IMG/VR virus record: IMGVR_UViG_3300025543_000135
Location: 1-30,397 of that record
Origin: a virus
Length of the DNA: 30,397 bases
Strand: one strand, 5' to 3'
The position numbers were made by a program, and so were the translations under genes. Shown in pieces: positions 1 through 8,818 of the stretch (position 1 is its first letter; every line of letters starts with the position of its first letter). Below the pieces are notes generated by a model that ran no database searches, was not told where the DNA came from, and was given only the letters and a program-made list of their open reading frames with translations.

Positions 1-3000
1 GTTATAAATTATAGGATCCATATTAGTAACTCTAAAGTTATTAAATACAAAATCTCTAGATATAACAGTACCTTCACTGTCAGGGCAAGTTGCAGTTAAT
101 GTAAAAGTAAATAAACAGTCTCCATCGTAAGAACCTTCTGTGAAAACATATTTTTTATTATTTTTTATTTGAAACGTAGGAGAGGTACCAGAACTACCAG
201 CAGTTGCCTGAACTATGCTCCAATCGCTAGTAACATTAGTTCCATTACCATTAAATACTTTTTTAATTTTTATAACAGAAAGAGGGTTATTTATTTTAGC
301 ACTACCTGACATTACTTCAAAAGTATTAGTGCACGTTGTAGATATTGCATCTCCTTCTTGCAAAGCAAAAACAATTGGAGATATATCTGACAACACTCCT
401 GTTGGTTCTGCTGTTCTTATACTATTGTTTAGGTCTGATATTAAGCCAGAAGTACTGGTTTCATAAAATATTTCTATACTGCTTTCAACCGGCGATGTTT
501 CAAAAACATGAAGCCTTTTTGAAAATTCCCAATTTGTTTTTTGTTCACTACCAAGATAACCTAACCTACTATTTGTAGCTAATTTTAACACATAAGGGTT
601 TTTATTACCATCTAAATAGAGTGGATCAGCCTTACCTGCTGAACCTGGATATATATAAGTATCACTAGTAAATTGACCAGCTGAAGAGCCAGTGCCATCT
701 AAATGCTTTAAATTTATGCCTTTATACATTGTCCAGTCACCTAGATCTCTAAACTTTTTAAACTCTTCTACTTTTATTCTTTTAGGATCTAGTAGCTGCT
801 GTGATGTTCTTATTACTTGAGCGCTAGTTTGAATACTGTTACCAGTATGTCCAGTTGCTATTAAAGGTTCACCAACCACACAAAACAAATCTGTAGTAGA
901 ACCAAATTGAGTATCTTGACTTCCTACTTCCTTAAGCTCCCTAGGTACTTTATTTATGTTATCTCCGTAAAGAACTATATGAGAGTTGCCTCCATCATCT
1001 TCAAAATCTAAATTATTGGTATTAGCACCTAGGCCTTTAAATACTATACTTCCACTCATACTTCCAGGGACATAGACGTTGTAGTAATCTTGTTGCTTTT
1101 GTTTAACTACAATTTGGTAACTATGCCAGCCGAGTGGGTTGTCTTTATCATGATACAAGCCAGGCCATTGACCTGAAGCTTCTTTTGGTATTTCTCTATT
1201 CCATTTTATTTTCAAAGATCTTCCAAAAAATTCTAAAGGATCAGATCCGCCAGCTGTATATGGCACGTATATAGTACTAGATTTATCACTTGTATCGTCA
1301 TTTATTATAACGTTGCTAGTCCTACCGTATCTATCTCTAAGAACTACACCAACTTGATAAGTTCTACCTTGCTTAACAGTGTGATTAGGATGTTCTTTTA
1401 TTTGTTGGTCATTATTAGATAAAACTTTTTTATCAGATATTTCTATATCATAATCTAACTTATCTAAGTTGCCATATTTTTGTAGAAAATTACCATATAC
1501 TACTCTATTACCAACCACTGCTTGGGCTAAAGCTTTTATAGGAACTATATCTGATACTCTAGTTATCTCTTTACTAGGTAAAACTTTTATAGGTTGCTGT
1601 GAGTTGTAGTTATACTCAACATAATTTGTTAAAGATGCTACAGTTATTGTAGCTTTGCTTGCTCCGTTATCTAAAGCAACAGGATCATGAAAGTCTAAAT
1701 CTAAAGTTAATACATCACCTACAGTGTACCCAACACCTGGTGAAACTATTTGTATAAAGTTACTGTCTAGAGGTCCATAGTCTGGATAATTCAAAGTGTT
1801 ACCAGTAGATGTTGATGATCTTCTTACTTTAACTAACATTCCAGATCCACTTCCACCAGTAGCACCTACAGTATAAATACCAGGTGAAAAAGGAGTTATA
1901 GAACTATTACTTCCAGTGTTGGTGACAGTTGCAGTTGATATTCCACCAACTATTGATTCTAACTCTAAGTCAGTTACAACTTTTATATTCTGATCATCAG
2001 AAGCCTTACTTAGTATTTGTACTTCTTTTACTTTAAATTTATCTCTTAATTCAACGTTTCCAAGTGTACTAGTAGCAATAGGCATTGGTATATTTAAAGT
2101 AACATTAGTTACTTCGTTTTCCATAAAAGGCACTATACCTTTCTGTCCTGCTCTTTTAGCATCTTGACCTACAAAATATCCTTTCTGCTTTGGAATAAAT
2201 GCAGCTTGAGTAAATGGAGCCATTAAAGAATATTCATCATCATCAAACTTAAATCTATAACTAAACTTTAAAAACTTATCTTCCATATATTTAGAAGCAC
2301 CACTATACGCAAAACTAGTATCGTAATCTGGATTTGGCCAACTAAAACCTAGCTGATCCATAGTATCCCAACTAGATAGCACGGTAGCAGCATCATTAAC
2401 TATATCTGAGCCATCTTTGTTTTCAATTTTTATTTCGCAGTCGCCATTAGCTTTTATGTCTATTCTTCTTACGTAACACTCGTTTGAACCTTCTTTTGAT
2501 AAGTTTGAAATTTTTATTCTTTTTTGAACGCCATTTATTACTGATTGACTTGTTAAACTTATGTTGTGATTATTTAAAGAATTAACAGTCTGCATATGTG
2601 CTATTAAGTCAACAAGAGAGTCGTCTGTTACGTTTTTTAAAATGACTAAGTCATCACCAGATCCAGCTGTGTAAACAGATCCAAAAGCAACTAGCGAAGG
2701 AGGCAGGTACTCGTCTTGCTTGTTCACAAGACCTAGCTTTTTAATACCACTAGAATTGTCTAAAAAAGATATAGGTTGATAAGGATAATATTTAGCTACT
2801 GAAATTTGATCTTCGTTAGTATAATAGCTAGAGCTAGATTGTGCTGACTTTATGTTAATTTTTCTAGGTTGGTTGAAGTTATCAGTAAAAAACATTAAGT
2901 CTTCGACTATATTAGCTACAACTCTAAAAAGTTTTGAAAAATTTAAAAAAGATCCTTCAACAAGTATACCCGTAAAACCTGGAGAATACATACATATATA

Positions 3001-3363
3001 GTTGTCACCTGTTGATTTAGTTACATTATTGATAGTAGTACCATTAGGAAGAGTAACACTACCGGTTTTATCCACAGTAGATAACCTTTGATCTGTAGAT
3101 GAATTTGTTAAGAAAACAACAATAACGTCTTTAGATGCGTCTATTGCATGTCCAACAACTTCTAATCCAACCACTGTAGAAGGTATGCCAAATTCTGTAA
3201 GCTCAAAGTTACCTAACACAGTTTGAAGCGTACCTACATCATCTGATTCTGAATTACCAACTTGAATGTTTGTTGCGCTTCTATAAGTACCGTTAGGAAT
3301 TAAACGATCATCTAAGTCTCGGTTCATTTTAGAACCTTGAAAAGTGTTTTTAATCTCTGCCAT
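1..3363 (-). CDS. Tail nozzle / P22 gp10-like stabilisation protein, partial (C-terminus off window)
   Basis: The reading frame is open from an ATG at 3363 to the left edge, 1121 codons with no stop. The N-terminus carries a pattern I associate with P22 gp10-like tail stabilisation (nozzle) proteins of podoviruses and crAss-like phages: an N-R-D-L-D-D-R-L-I-P-N-G-T-Y-R core (residues 14-28), then a segment ending L-Q-T-V-L-G-N. Further family-like stretches are A-V-V-G-N-R-V-V-Y-G-N-F near residue 615 and L-R-D-R-Y-G-R near 670. A Gly-rich segment near residues 510-555 with G-V-G-Y-T-V-G-D looks like an inserted beta module. It starts 2 bases after the stop of the preceding structural gene and is the last gene of the visible block. 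The role (closing the short tail tube) is inferred from family and position; the length exceeds P22 gp10 (about 470 aa) but suits crAss-like relatives. Confidence 0.65.
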   Translation of the reverse strand, partial: MAEIKNTFQGSKMNRDLDDRLIPNGTYRSATNIQVGNSESDDVGTLQTVLGNFELTEFGIPSTVVGLEVVGHAIDASKDVIVVFLTNSSTDQRLSTVDKTGSVTLPNGTTINNVTKSTGDNYICMYSPGFTGILVEGSFLNFSKLFRVVANIVEDLMFFTDNFNQPRKINIKSAQSSSSYYTNEDQISVAKYYPYQPISFLDNSSGIKKLGLVNKQDEYLPPSLVAFGSVYTAGSGDDLVILKNVTDDSLVDLIAHMQTVNSLNNHNISLTSQSVINGVQKRIKISNLSKEGSNECYVRRIDIKANGDCEIKIENKDGSDIVNDAATVLSSWDTMDQLGFSWPNPDYDTSFAYSGASKYMEDKFLKFSYRFKFDDDEYSLMAPFTQAAFIPKQKGYFVGQDAKRAGQKGIVPFMENEVTNVTLNIPMPIATSTLGNVELRDKFKVKEVQILSKASDDQNIKVVTDLELESIVGGISTATVTNTGSNSSITPFSPGIYTVGATGGSGSGMLVKVRRSSTSTGNTLNYPDYGPLDSNFIQIVSPGVGYTVGDVLTLDLDFHDPVALDNGASKATITVASLTNYVEYNYNSQQPIKVLPSKEITRVSDIVPIKALAQAVVGNRVVYGNFLQKYGNLDKLDYDIEISDKKVLSNNDQQIKEHPNHTVKQGRTYQVGVVLRDRYGRTSNVIINDDTSDKSSTIYVPYTAGGSDPLEFFGRSLKIKWNREIPKEASGQWPGLYHDKDNPLGWHSYQIVVKQKQQDYYNVYVPGSMSGSIVFKGLGANTNNLDFEDDGGNSHIVLYGDNINKVPRELKEVGSQDTQFGSTTDLFCVVGEPLIATGHTGNSIQTSAQVIRTSQQLLDPKRIKVEEFKKFRDLGDWTMYKGINLKHLDGTGSSAGQFTSDTYIYPGSAGKADPLYLDGNKNPYVLKLATNSRLGYLGSEQKTNWEFSKRLHVFETSPVESSIEIFYETSTSGLISDLNNSIRTAEPTGVLSDISPIVFALQEGDAISTTCTNTFEVMSGSAKINNPLSVIKIKKVFNGNGTNVTSDWSIVQATAGSSGTSPTFQIKNNKKYVFTEGSYDGDCLFTFTLTATCPDSEGTVISRDFVFNNFRVTNMDPIIYN

Positions 3364-3365
3364 AT

Positions 3366-4568
3366 TTAATGTTTAATCCACTTGCTTCTGTTTCTAAATA
3401 CTTGTGATATTTCCTCTATCTTAATATTGCTTAATCTTATTTTAGCGTTTCTTAATGCTGCTCTTTTATCTAGCTTAAATCTATTTACTATATATTCAGG
3501 AACTCTAGACCTCGATGAAAGTATAGCATGAGCTATAGACATATACATTGCTTGCTCAGCTAGTTTTGGAACTCTCATGTCTTCAGTTATTGCAAGTCCG
3601 TCCGATACGTATTCAACTAAAATTAATTTATTAACTAATCCAGAAGAAAAACTAAAACAACCTTCTCTGTCATTTATAGTAAACTTGCCATTAACTTGAG
3701 CTTCTTCAGGTAGTAAACCAATTCTAGCACCTAAAGCTCTAGAATCTTTTGAGTATCTATAATCATCAGGAGAAGTTCTAGTAATATCTATATCGGTTTC
3801 AGAATACCTTTTTTCAATTACAGAACTTAGTTGAAGATTTTTACTAAAATCATCTTGAACAGCTTCTCCATCACTGTCTTGCGTATACATTTCAGATGGG
3901 TTACTAGTAATTCTTGTAGGGTAAATAACGTGTTTAGCTCCAACTTCATCTATCCAAGACACTTTAACGTAGTTTACATAGTCTTTTGGAAAAGGAACTT
4001 TTAAACTAGCAGGAATACTTAGTTCTTGAGCTTTTATAACCTTAAGAGTATCGTAACTAAATTCTTGCATTGATCTTCTAGCGTGAAAAACTATATCAGA
4101 TCTCTTGCAAGAAGCTATTAACTTGTCAGCACCTACATAAGCTACTATAAAGTTATTTATAATATCATCTAACTTTATATATTGATATTCCCCATAATTA
4201 TAAGCTTTAGCAGAAGACTTTAATTGAACATAATAATCTCCAGTTGGTATTACACTACTTGATAATACAGTAGTTCCATCTTCATATATTAAACCTGAAT
4301 GAAATATTGTAATAATATTATTTGCTACACTTAAGTTATTTTCTTTTAATTTTTTATAAGCATTATTACCTGTTCTAAAATAAACTTCAAAGTTGCTAGC
4401 AGAGCCTGTTTGAATAGCGCTAGAGTTGAAAGCTGAAACTAAGTCTGTATTAAATGTAGTTACTGGAAGGGCTTTACCAGAACCTGACCCAGCAGCTTCA
4501 CTATTAAAGTATTGCTGGCCAGTGTAATACTGTCCGTCGTTTTCGTTTAGTAAGAAGTTAGTGGCCAT
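3366..4568 (-). CDS. Putative head-tail connector / tail structural protein (400 aa)
   Basis: This lies between a 256-aa putative connector and the nozzle, the place where crAss-like and marine podoviruses encode ring or tail-tube proteins. The N-terminal third (1-150) is Ser/Thr/Gly-rich, with segments resembling a beta domain (describing ligand-like text such as Y-Y-V-Q-L-K). The central part has F-H-A-R-R-S-M-Q-E-F-S-Y-D (about residues 161-173) and P-F-P-K-D-Y-V-N-Y-V-K-V near 193-204, a block I associate with conserved structural proteins of marine podoviruses. The C-terminus is helical and basic (R-N-R-S-K-W-I-K-H). ATG start, 3 bases after the upstream stop. The exact virion role is not readable from sequence; a T7 gp11-like tail tube protein or a portal ring are the alternatives. 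Confidence 0.6.
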   Translation of the reverse strand: MATNFLLNENDGQYYTGQQYFNSEAAGSGSGKALPVTTFNTDLVSAFNSSAIQTGSASNFEVYFRTGNNAYKKLKENNLSVANNIITIFHSGLIYEDGTTVLSSSVIPTGDYYVQLKSSAKAYNYGEYQYIKLDDIINNFIVAYVGADKLIASCKRSDIVFHARRSMQEFSYDTLKVIKAQELSIPASLKVPFPKDYVNYVKVSWIDEVGAKHVIYPTRITSNPSEMYTQDSDGEAVQDDFSKNLQLSSVIEKRYSETDIDITRTSPDDYRYSKDSRALGARIGLLPEEAQVNGKFTINDREGCFSFSSGLVNKLILVEYVSDGLAITEDMRVPKLAEQAMYMSIAHAILSSRSRVPEYIVNRFKLDKRAALRNAKIRLSNIKIEEISQVFRNRSKWIKH

Positions 4569-4571
4569 ATT

Positions 4572-5342
4572 TTATGATTTTTCTAATTGTTTGTCTTTAG
4601 CTAGTTCAGAAGACATAGTTTGAAGCACTACAGGATCTTTTACTATAACCCCAGCATATAGTAATATTCTTTTTATTACTTCTGTTTTTTCAGCTATATG
4701 AAGATCAAAGTTTTTAGCACCTGTGCTAGGTGTTACTGTAGTTCCAGTTGTAGTACCAGCAAATATATAACCACTAGTATCTTCATCAACTGTGTAAGCC
4801 CACGTTGGATCATCAACGTTGTCTGTGCCTCCTCCGGGTTTTCTTAAATATTGAACTTTAATAGAATCTGATGCGATTGTGGTAGGATATACTAGTATCT
4901 TAGTGTGTGTATCTCTGGTGTTGTCTTCCTGTAAGAAAACAGGATATGATAAAGATGGTGCTGTTAGTTTTGAATTAATTATATTGTAGAACTCTCTTCT
5001 TCCTAGTTTTTGTAGTTCTACTTCTTGACTCCCACTTGTGTAAGTAACAGAGCCTAGCCTATATAAGTCTGTGGGTACTGTAAATATACCACTTGAACCA
5101 GATACGGTTCCTTCCTTTTTAAACTGTGCTATTTTCTCATCTATGTATTCTGCTCTATCAGAATAATCAAAGTCAGTTTGAGGCTGTCTTAAATATTGAT
5201 TAATGTCGTTAAAGTAATTTTCAAATATTTCATTTTGAACTTGTGCACCTATTTTATTAAATTCAGCAGGGGTTATATATCCTCTTTGCTCTTTATTTAA
5301 AATAAGTAATACAGTTTTGTATACATCATCAACATTTATCAT
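4572..5342 (-). CDS. Putative head-tail adaptor / ring protein (256 aa)
   Basis: Begins with a helical segment containing N-K-E-Q-R-G-Y-I-T-P-A-E-F-N (residues 17-30) followed by Q-N-E-I-F-E-N-Y-F, a start I associate with connector-region proteins of marine podoviruses. The middle is beta-rich (Y-R-L-G-S-V-T-Y and L-V-Y-P-T), and the C-terminus returns to helix (K-R-I-L-L-Y-A-G-V-I-V-K-D-P). A helical bundle with a beta insert would fit a tail-tube or gp4/gp11-type adaptor, but this is inference. It sits directly upstream of the 400-aa structural gene with a 3-base gap. Its ATG lies only about 15 bases downstream of a strong hairpin with a U tract, so its expression probably depends on read-through of that element. 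Confidence 0.6.
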   Translation of the reverse strand: MINVDDVYKTVLLILNKEQRGYITPAEFNKIGAQVQNEIFENYFNDINQYLRQPQTDFDYSDRAEYIDEKIAQFKKEGTVSGSSGIFTVPTDLYRLGSVTYTSGSQEVELQKLGRREFYNIINSKLTAPSLSYPVFLQEDNTRDTHTKILVYPTTIASDSIKVQYLRKPGGGTDNVDDPTWAYTVDEDTSGYIFAGTTTGTTVTPSTGAKNFDLHIAEKTEVIKRILLYAGVIVKDPVVLQTMSSELAKDKQLEKS

Positions 5343-5354
5343 CTTAAATATTTT

Positions 5355-5381
5355 AAAAAGAGGCTACAATAGTAACCTCTT
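5355..5381 (-). terminator. Hairpin with U tract after the 259-aa gene
   Basis: On the minus strand the RNA reads AAGAGGUUAC, loop UAUU, GUAGCCUCUU, then UUU and AAAA. The stem is 10 bp with one U-G wobble, which becomes an A-C mismatch in the plus-strand RNA, so the structure favours minus-strand transcription. It sits 18 bases after the stop at 5399 and about 15 bases before the next ATG at 5342. An intrinsic terminator or attenuator is the likely role; an mRNA-stabilising hairpin is the alternative. Confidence 0.7.
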
Positions 5382-5398
5382 ATAATTATAATCACTTG

Positions 5399-6178
5399 TT
5401 ATTTTAACTTTTTAGTGATAGTTTTGTAAACTTCTACACCTTCATCTGTCTTAAACCACGCAGCCATTGCTGAGTATGGGTTTTCTTCAAAAGGTATTGT
5501 CATTAATTTTCTACCGTTAGAACCCCAATTAAAAGTTCTTTGATCTTGAGATATAACTATTATTCCATTTTCTTGGGCTTTTATAGCTACGTTTCTTAAG
5601 TCAACGTTTTCATCTTCTAACAACTCTAAGAACATAAAAGGGTTTTTCTTAGCCATTAATAGTAAGTCTCTTTTTATCTCTTTAGAGCTCATTCTACTAA
5701 CTTCAGATCCAATTTCTACTCTCAACATAGCCTCTGCTTTATCTATATCTACAGATCTAGCAGCTACTAAAGCATCTATTTCTGCATTTATATAATCTAC
5801 GTCTTCAGCAGCTTCTTCTGCTTTGTTTTGTTCAGAATATGTTTTGTTAAGACCAGGGTGATATAAACTTAGTAGCTTTTGTAATGCAACTTTTTCTTTT
5901 GGAACCATCAATAGGCCATCTTCAAAAAGTATTTGCTCTAATCTAGCTGTTCCTTTTTGCTCATCCATAAATGGAGAAGGCATATTTACAGCGTATCTCA
6001 GCTCTCTTTGTTCGCCTCTTTCCTCGTCAAACCATAACATGTTTTTACTTGGTAATCTAAACGACAATGGAGTGTAACTCGTGTTTAACATATAGAGCCT
6101 ATCTTTAATCTCCCAAGTATTTTTTTTAATTTCTTTTGCTACAGATTTAACTGGAGCCTTTTTTTCTTTTGTTTCCAT
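5399..6178 (-). CDS. Conserved capsid-adjacent phage protein (259 aa), function unknown
   Basis: The frame extends upstream to 6226, but that start lies inside the terminator hairpin; the ATG at 6178 (M-E-T-K-E-K-K) follows the hairpin and an AT-rich leader and is preferred. The N-terminus is Lys-rich. The core includes W-F-D-E-E-R-G (about residues 48-54), F-E-D-G-L-L-M-V-P-K-E-K (83-94) and Y-H-P-G-L-N-K. A long acidic helical part includes D-A-L-V-A-A-R-S-V-D-I-D-K-A-E-A, and the end reads N-P-Y-S-A-M-A-A-W-F-K-T-D-E-G-V. I recognise this pattern as a conserved protein next to the capsid gene in marine podoviruses, but no function is known to me. It could be a head accessory or completion protein. 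Flanked on both sides by hairpins, it may be expressed at a level separate from the capsid gene. Confidence 0.7.
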   Translation of the reverse strand: METKEKKAPVKSVAKEIKKNTWEIKDRLYMLNTSYTPLSFRLPSKNMLWFDEERGEQRELRYAVNMPSPFMDEQKGTARLEQILFEDGLLMVPKEKVALQKLLSLYHPGLNKTYSEQNKAEEAAEDVDYINAEIDALVAARSVDIDKAEAMLRVEIGSEVSRMSSKEIKRDLLLMAKKNPFMFLELLEDENVDLRNVAIKAQENGIIVISQDQRTFNWGSNGRKLMTIPFEENPYSAMAAWFKTDEGVEVYKTITKKLK

Positions 6179-6202
6179 AATATAATATAATATAATAATT
6201 AA
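6176..6202 (-). repeat. AT-rich leader repeat, copy 1
   Basis: The leader directly before the ATG at 6178 is built of ATATT/ATTAT units. It matches the leader of the scaffold gene (8791-8812) exactly except for one extra 5-base unit. It contains no purine-rich Shine-Dalgarno sequence. Confidence 0.6.
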
Positions 6203-6230
6203 AAATAAAGGTGGCCTTTCGACCACCTTT
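6201..6230 (-). terminator. Hairpin with GAAA tetraloop after the capsid gene
   Basis: On the minus strand the RNA reads AAAGGUGGUC, GAAA loop, GGCCACCUUU, then AUUUUUAA. The stem is 10 bp including one U-G wobble, closed by a C-G pair on a GNRA tetraloop. The wobble becomes a mismatch on the opposite strand, so the element is strand-specific. It begins 9 bases after the capsid stop codon. A terminator, or a 3' stabiliser of capsid mRNA with partial read-through, is likely. Confidence 0.75.
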
Positions 6231-6239
6231 TAATTAGGA

Positions 6240-7688
6240 TTATGATCCTGCTTTTAACAATACAAAGTTATTTGCACCTTGCACAACTAAACATCTTTCT
6301 GATAAGAAGTGAACTTCCATGTTATCAGTAGAAGTAGTAGCTGCTCCACCAACAGATCCTAAGACCCATGATTTCATTCTACGATCTTCAGTCTCAGAAG
6401 CTCTATATCTTACGTGTAAGAAAGGACGTCTGATGTTAGATCCTAATGACTGATCATAAACAGTCGAAGTTCCAGCAGGAACCACAACACCATCTAAATC
6501 ACTCATCATACCTCTTGTAGTAGCATCATTTAAGTATCTCCAATCAGTTTTGTAGAAGTCATAAGAACCTCTTCTAAAACCTGAAAAACCTAAGTTAAGA
6601 GCCATATTCTCATCGTTATCAAATAAACCATAAGAAGTACCACCTGAACCATAAGAGTTAAGACCAGCTAATAGATCATCAATCTCTAAAGTTTTAGCTC
6701 TATTTAAGAAAAGCATATTTTCTTCAATAGCTCCTTGCTTATCAAGAGTTGAAAGTATAGAATCAAAATCATCTAAATCTAACTTTTCATTCGCAGATCC
6801 TTGGAACACGTGACCACCTTTTTCAATTTGATCAAGCATACCTGATGTGCCTTTTAAACCAGCAGCATTTGTTCCAGGTACAGCTTCAACCATAGTCATT
6901 TCTAAGTAATCTTCAAATCTAAGTCTTGTTTCAGACTCAGCTTTTAGATACCATAAATAACCAGATGTTCCGTCTTCAGTAGCAACTTCAACCCAACCAA
7001 TCTGTGCAGCATCAGAACCATTAACTTCGTAATAGTCTTTAATGATTACAGGATTGTTTGTTTTAGTAGCAAATTCAGGCTGTAAAGCTTCTGTTCTACC
7101 AGCTGAACCTTTTGCATATTCAGAACCAAAAACAAACAAGTTAACAGCATCCGCAGCAGCTAAGCTAGCATTAGTTAATGCAGCATAGTTGTAAGGATCA
7201 ACTGTGATAGTTGTTACTAAGTTACTAGAAGATGTAGCTCCAGTAACTGTAGAATTAGCTGTAACAATAGCTACAACTCTCTTGTCTGAATCAGTCTTTA
7301 GTATAGTTAATAAGTCACCAACTCTAATAGCGCAATTCTCAGCACCAGAGTGAATCTCTATTTTATTAGCCGTGTGACCATCAGATGCTTTTAACTTAGC
7401 TCCAGCGCCAGCTGCGAAAGCTTTGTACCCGATGTGTAGTCTATTTTGTTCAGACCAAATTACTTGATCCGATGTCATTGGCATCTCTGCGCCAACCATT
7501 CTTAAGAACCCGTTTAAAGTTCTGTTTCCGTATCGCTCTACTTCCTCTTCGTATAACTCAGGTAAGTATTGCTTTGACCAACCCTCTCCATTAGCTTGAA
7601 AGTCCAAATAATTACCATTGGTAAGATTTTGTGCTTTCTCAGGCATAATAGCGGTAGAGTCGTGTGTGCTTGAAAATGTATAAGCCAT
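6240..7688 (-). CDS. Major capsid protein, HK97-fold type (482 aa)
   Basis: Position decides the call: it follows TerL, portal and scaffold and is followed by connector proteins. Length (482 aa) fits the capsid proteins of crAss-like and marine podoviruses. The N-terminus has Y-L-P-E-L-Y-E-E-E-V and G-N-R-T-L-N-G-F-L (about residues 41-62), consistent with an N-arm and spine helix; a beta-rich middle and the segment R-R-P-F-L-H-V-R-Y-R-A-S near 417-428 follow. No cleavage site or separate prohead protease was recognised. The leader before the ATG is A-rich with no Shine-Dalgarno. A strong hairpin directly after the stop may boost or isolate its message. This protein is the obvious candidate client of the phage chaperonin. 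Confidence 0.82.
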   Translation of the reverse strand: MAYTFSSTHDSTAIMPEKAQNLTNGNYLDFQANGEGWSKQYLPELYEEEVERYGNRTLNGFLRMVGAEMPMTSDQVIWSEQNRLHIGYKAFAAGAGAKLKASDGHTANKIEIHSGAENCAIRVGDLLTILKTDSDKRVVAIVTANSTVTGATSSSNLVTTITVDPYNYAALTNASLAAADAVNLFVFGSEYAKGSAGRTEALQPEFATKTNNPVIIKDYYEVNGSDAAQIGWVEVATEDGTSGYLWYLKAESETRLRFEDYLEMTMVEAVPGTNAAGLKGTSGMLDQIEKGGHVFQGSANEKLDLDDFDSILSTLDKQGAIEENMLFLNRAKTLEIDDLLAGLNSYGSGGTSYGLFDNDENMALNLGFSGFRRGSYDFYKTDWRYLNDATTRGMMSDLDGVVVPAGTSTVYDQSLGSNIRRPFLHVRYRASETEDRRMKSWVLGSVGGAATTSTDNMEVHFLSERCLVVQGANNFVLLKAGS

Positions 7689-7710
7689 GTCTCTATTTTT
7701 TTATTAATTG

Positions 7711-8793
7711 TTATCGTTTTATTTTTAATCTAGAACTAGTTACACCTCCGACTGCTCTTACTTTTAAGCCTCCAATATCCATTGTAGAAGCACTATTTCT
7801 AGGCTCAGATGATATATTTTTAGACTTAGCCATAACGTTTTTTACAGCGTCAGCTTTACCTTGTTCATAAAAATGCTTAGCAATTGCATCAGCATTTTCT
7901 CCTGCAAAAATAGCTTTATGATAACCATTGAAATCTTTAACATTACCTTCACCGTCCAGAAACTTCTGAACAAAATTAGTTAAATTCGATTGTTTATCAG
8001 CAACATCGTCAGCGTTGTTAACGCCATATCTAAACTGTTTCTCACCTAAGTTAAATTCAAAACCTTTGAAATTATTAAAGTAATCTTTGGTTTGTGACTT
8101 AAACGTATCGTGTTGTTGTTCAGCTTTTTCTTGCTCTTTGTTGTATCTGTTGAAAAACTCAGTAGCTTTTTGTTGGTCTTGAGTTACGCCGGGTCTCAAC
8201 TTGATTTCGTCGTAGTATTTACTCTTTGTTTCCTCTAAAAAGCTTTTAGCTTTTGCAACTTCTTCTTTGTACTCTAGTTTTTTCTTTTTAATCTCTCTAT
8301 CTTCAGCAGTGTCCTTGTCATAAGAAAACTTATCCTCTAATAAAAAGCTTATTTCTTCAGAGTCCAAATGCGGTTTAGTAGTTTTATAATACTCTAGTAA
8401 TAGAGCATCACTATCTACGTTAGAATAATCTCTATTTAATCTAACATAATCTTCTACTGTTCCACCTGTTTCTTTCATAAAATCAACTAACTTTTCTACG
8501 TTTTCAGGTAAGTTAGCTTTAGCTACTTCAGGTTCAGGTGTTTTAATCTCTTCTTTTTGTTTTTCTTCTTGCTCTGTTATTTCCATTATAGGAGAGTCTG
8601 GCGTTTTTTCTACTTGCTCTACTACAGGTTTTTCTTCAGCAACAGGTTCTTCTTTTATAACTTCCTCTATTTTAGCTTCTTCAACTTGTTCTTTTGTTTT
8701 AGCTTTTACTATTGTTGCTTTTTCTTGAGAAAGTTTTTTAGGGGTTTTTTTAATTTTAAAAGAACCTTCTTCTTTTGTTTTTTCTTCTGACAT
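7711..8793 (-). CDS. Capsid scaffolding protein (360 aa)
   Basis: Encoded between portal and capsid genes, the usual scaffold position. The first 95 residues are low-complexity Lys/Glu/Pro/Val (many E-E-K-P-V type runs), probably disordered. A conserved-looking block then reads D-Y-V-R-L-N-R-D-Y-S (about 116-125) and Y-Y-K-T-T-K-P-H-L-D-S-E-E (134-146). A long charged helical region (about 165-240) likely forms a coiled coil, and the C-terminus turns basic (R-L-K-I-K-R), as in scaffolds that bind the capsid protein through a basic tail. No protease motif is visible. Its A/T-only leader (8791-8812) duplicates that of the gene at 6178. Confidence 0.7.
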   Translation of the reverse strand: MSEEKTKEEGSFKIKKTPKKLSQEKATIVKAKTKEQVEEAKIEEVIKEEPVAEEKPVVEQVEKTPDSPIMEITEQEEKQKEEIKTPEPEVAKANLPENVEKLVDFMKETGGTVEDYVRLNRDYSNVDSDALLLEYYKTTKPHLDSEEISFLLEDKFSYDKDTAEDREIKKKKLEYKEEVAKAKSFLEETKSKYYDEIKLRPGVTQDQQKATEFFNRYNKEQEKAEQQHDTFKSQTKDYFNNFKGFEFNLGEKQFRYGVNNADDVADKQSNLTNFVQKFLDGEGNVKDFNGYHKAIFAGENADAIAKHFYEQGKADAVKNVMAKSKNISSEPRNSASTMDIGGLKVRAVGGVTSSRLKIKR

Positions 8794-8812
8794 AATATAA
8801 TATAATAATTAA
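8791..8812 (-). repeat. AT-rich leader repeat, copy 2
   Basis: Leader directly upstream of the scaffold ATG, identical to the leader at 6176-6202 apart from one missing 5-base unit. No Shine-Dalgarno is present. Confidence 0.6.
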
Positions 8813-8818
8813 TAATTG

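Noticed and set aside
215-578. Two plus-strand frames near the left edge
   Set aside because: They lie antisense to the open nozzle frame, which has family-like motifs.
6179-6226. Upstream extension of the 259-aa gene to 6226
   Set aside because: The extra 16 codons lie in the terminator hairpin and AT leader; the ATG at 6178 follows the leader.
8557-8790. 77-codon plus-strand frame, almost only Phe/Tyr/Arg
   Set aside because: Mirror image of the Lys/Glu-rich scaffold N-terminus.
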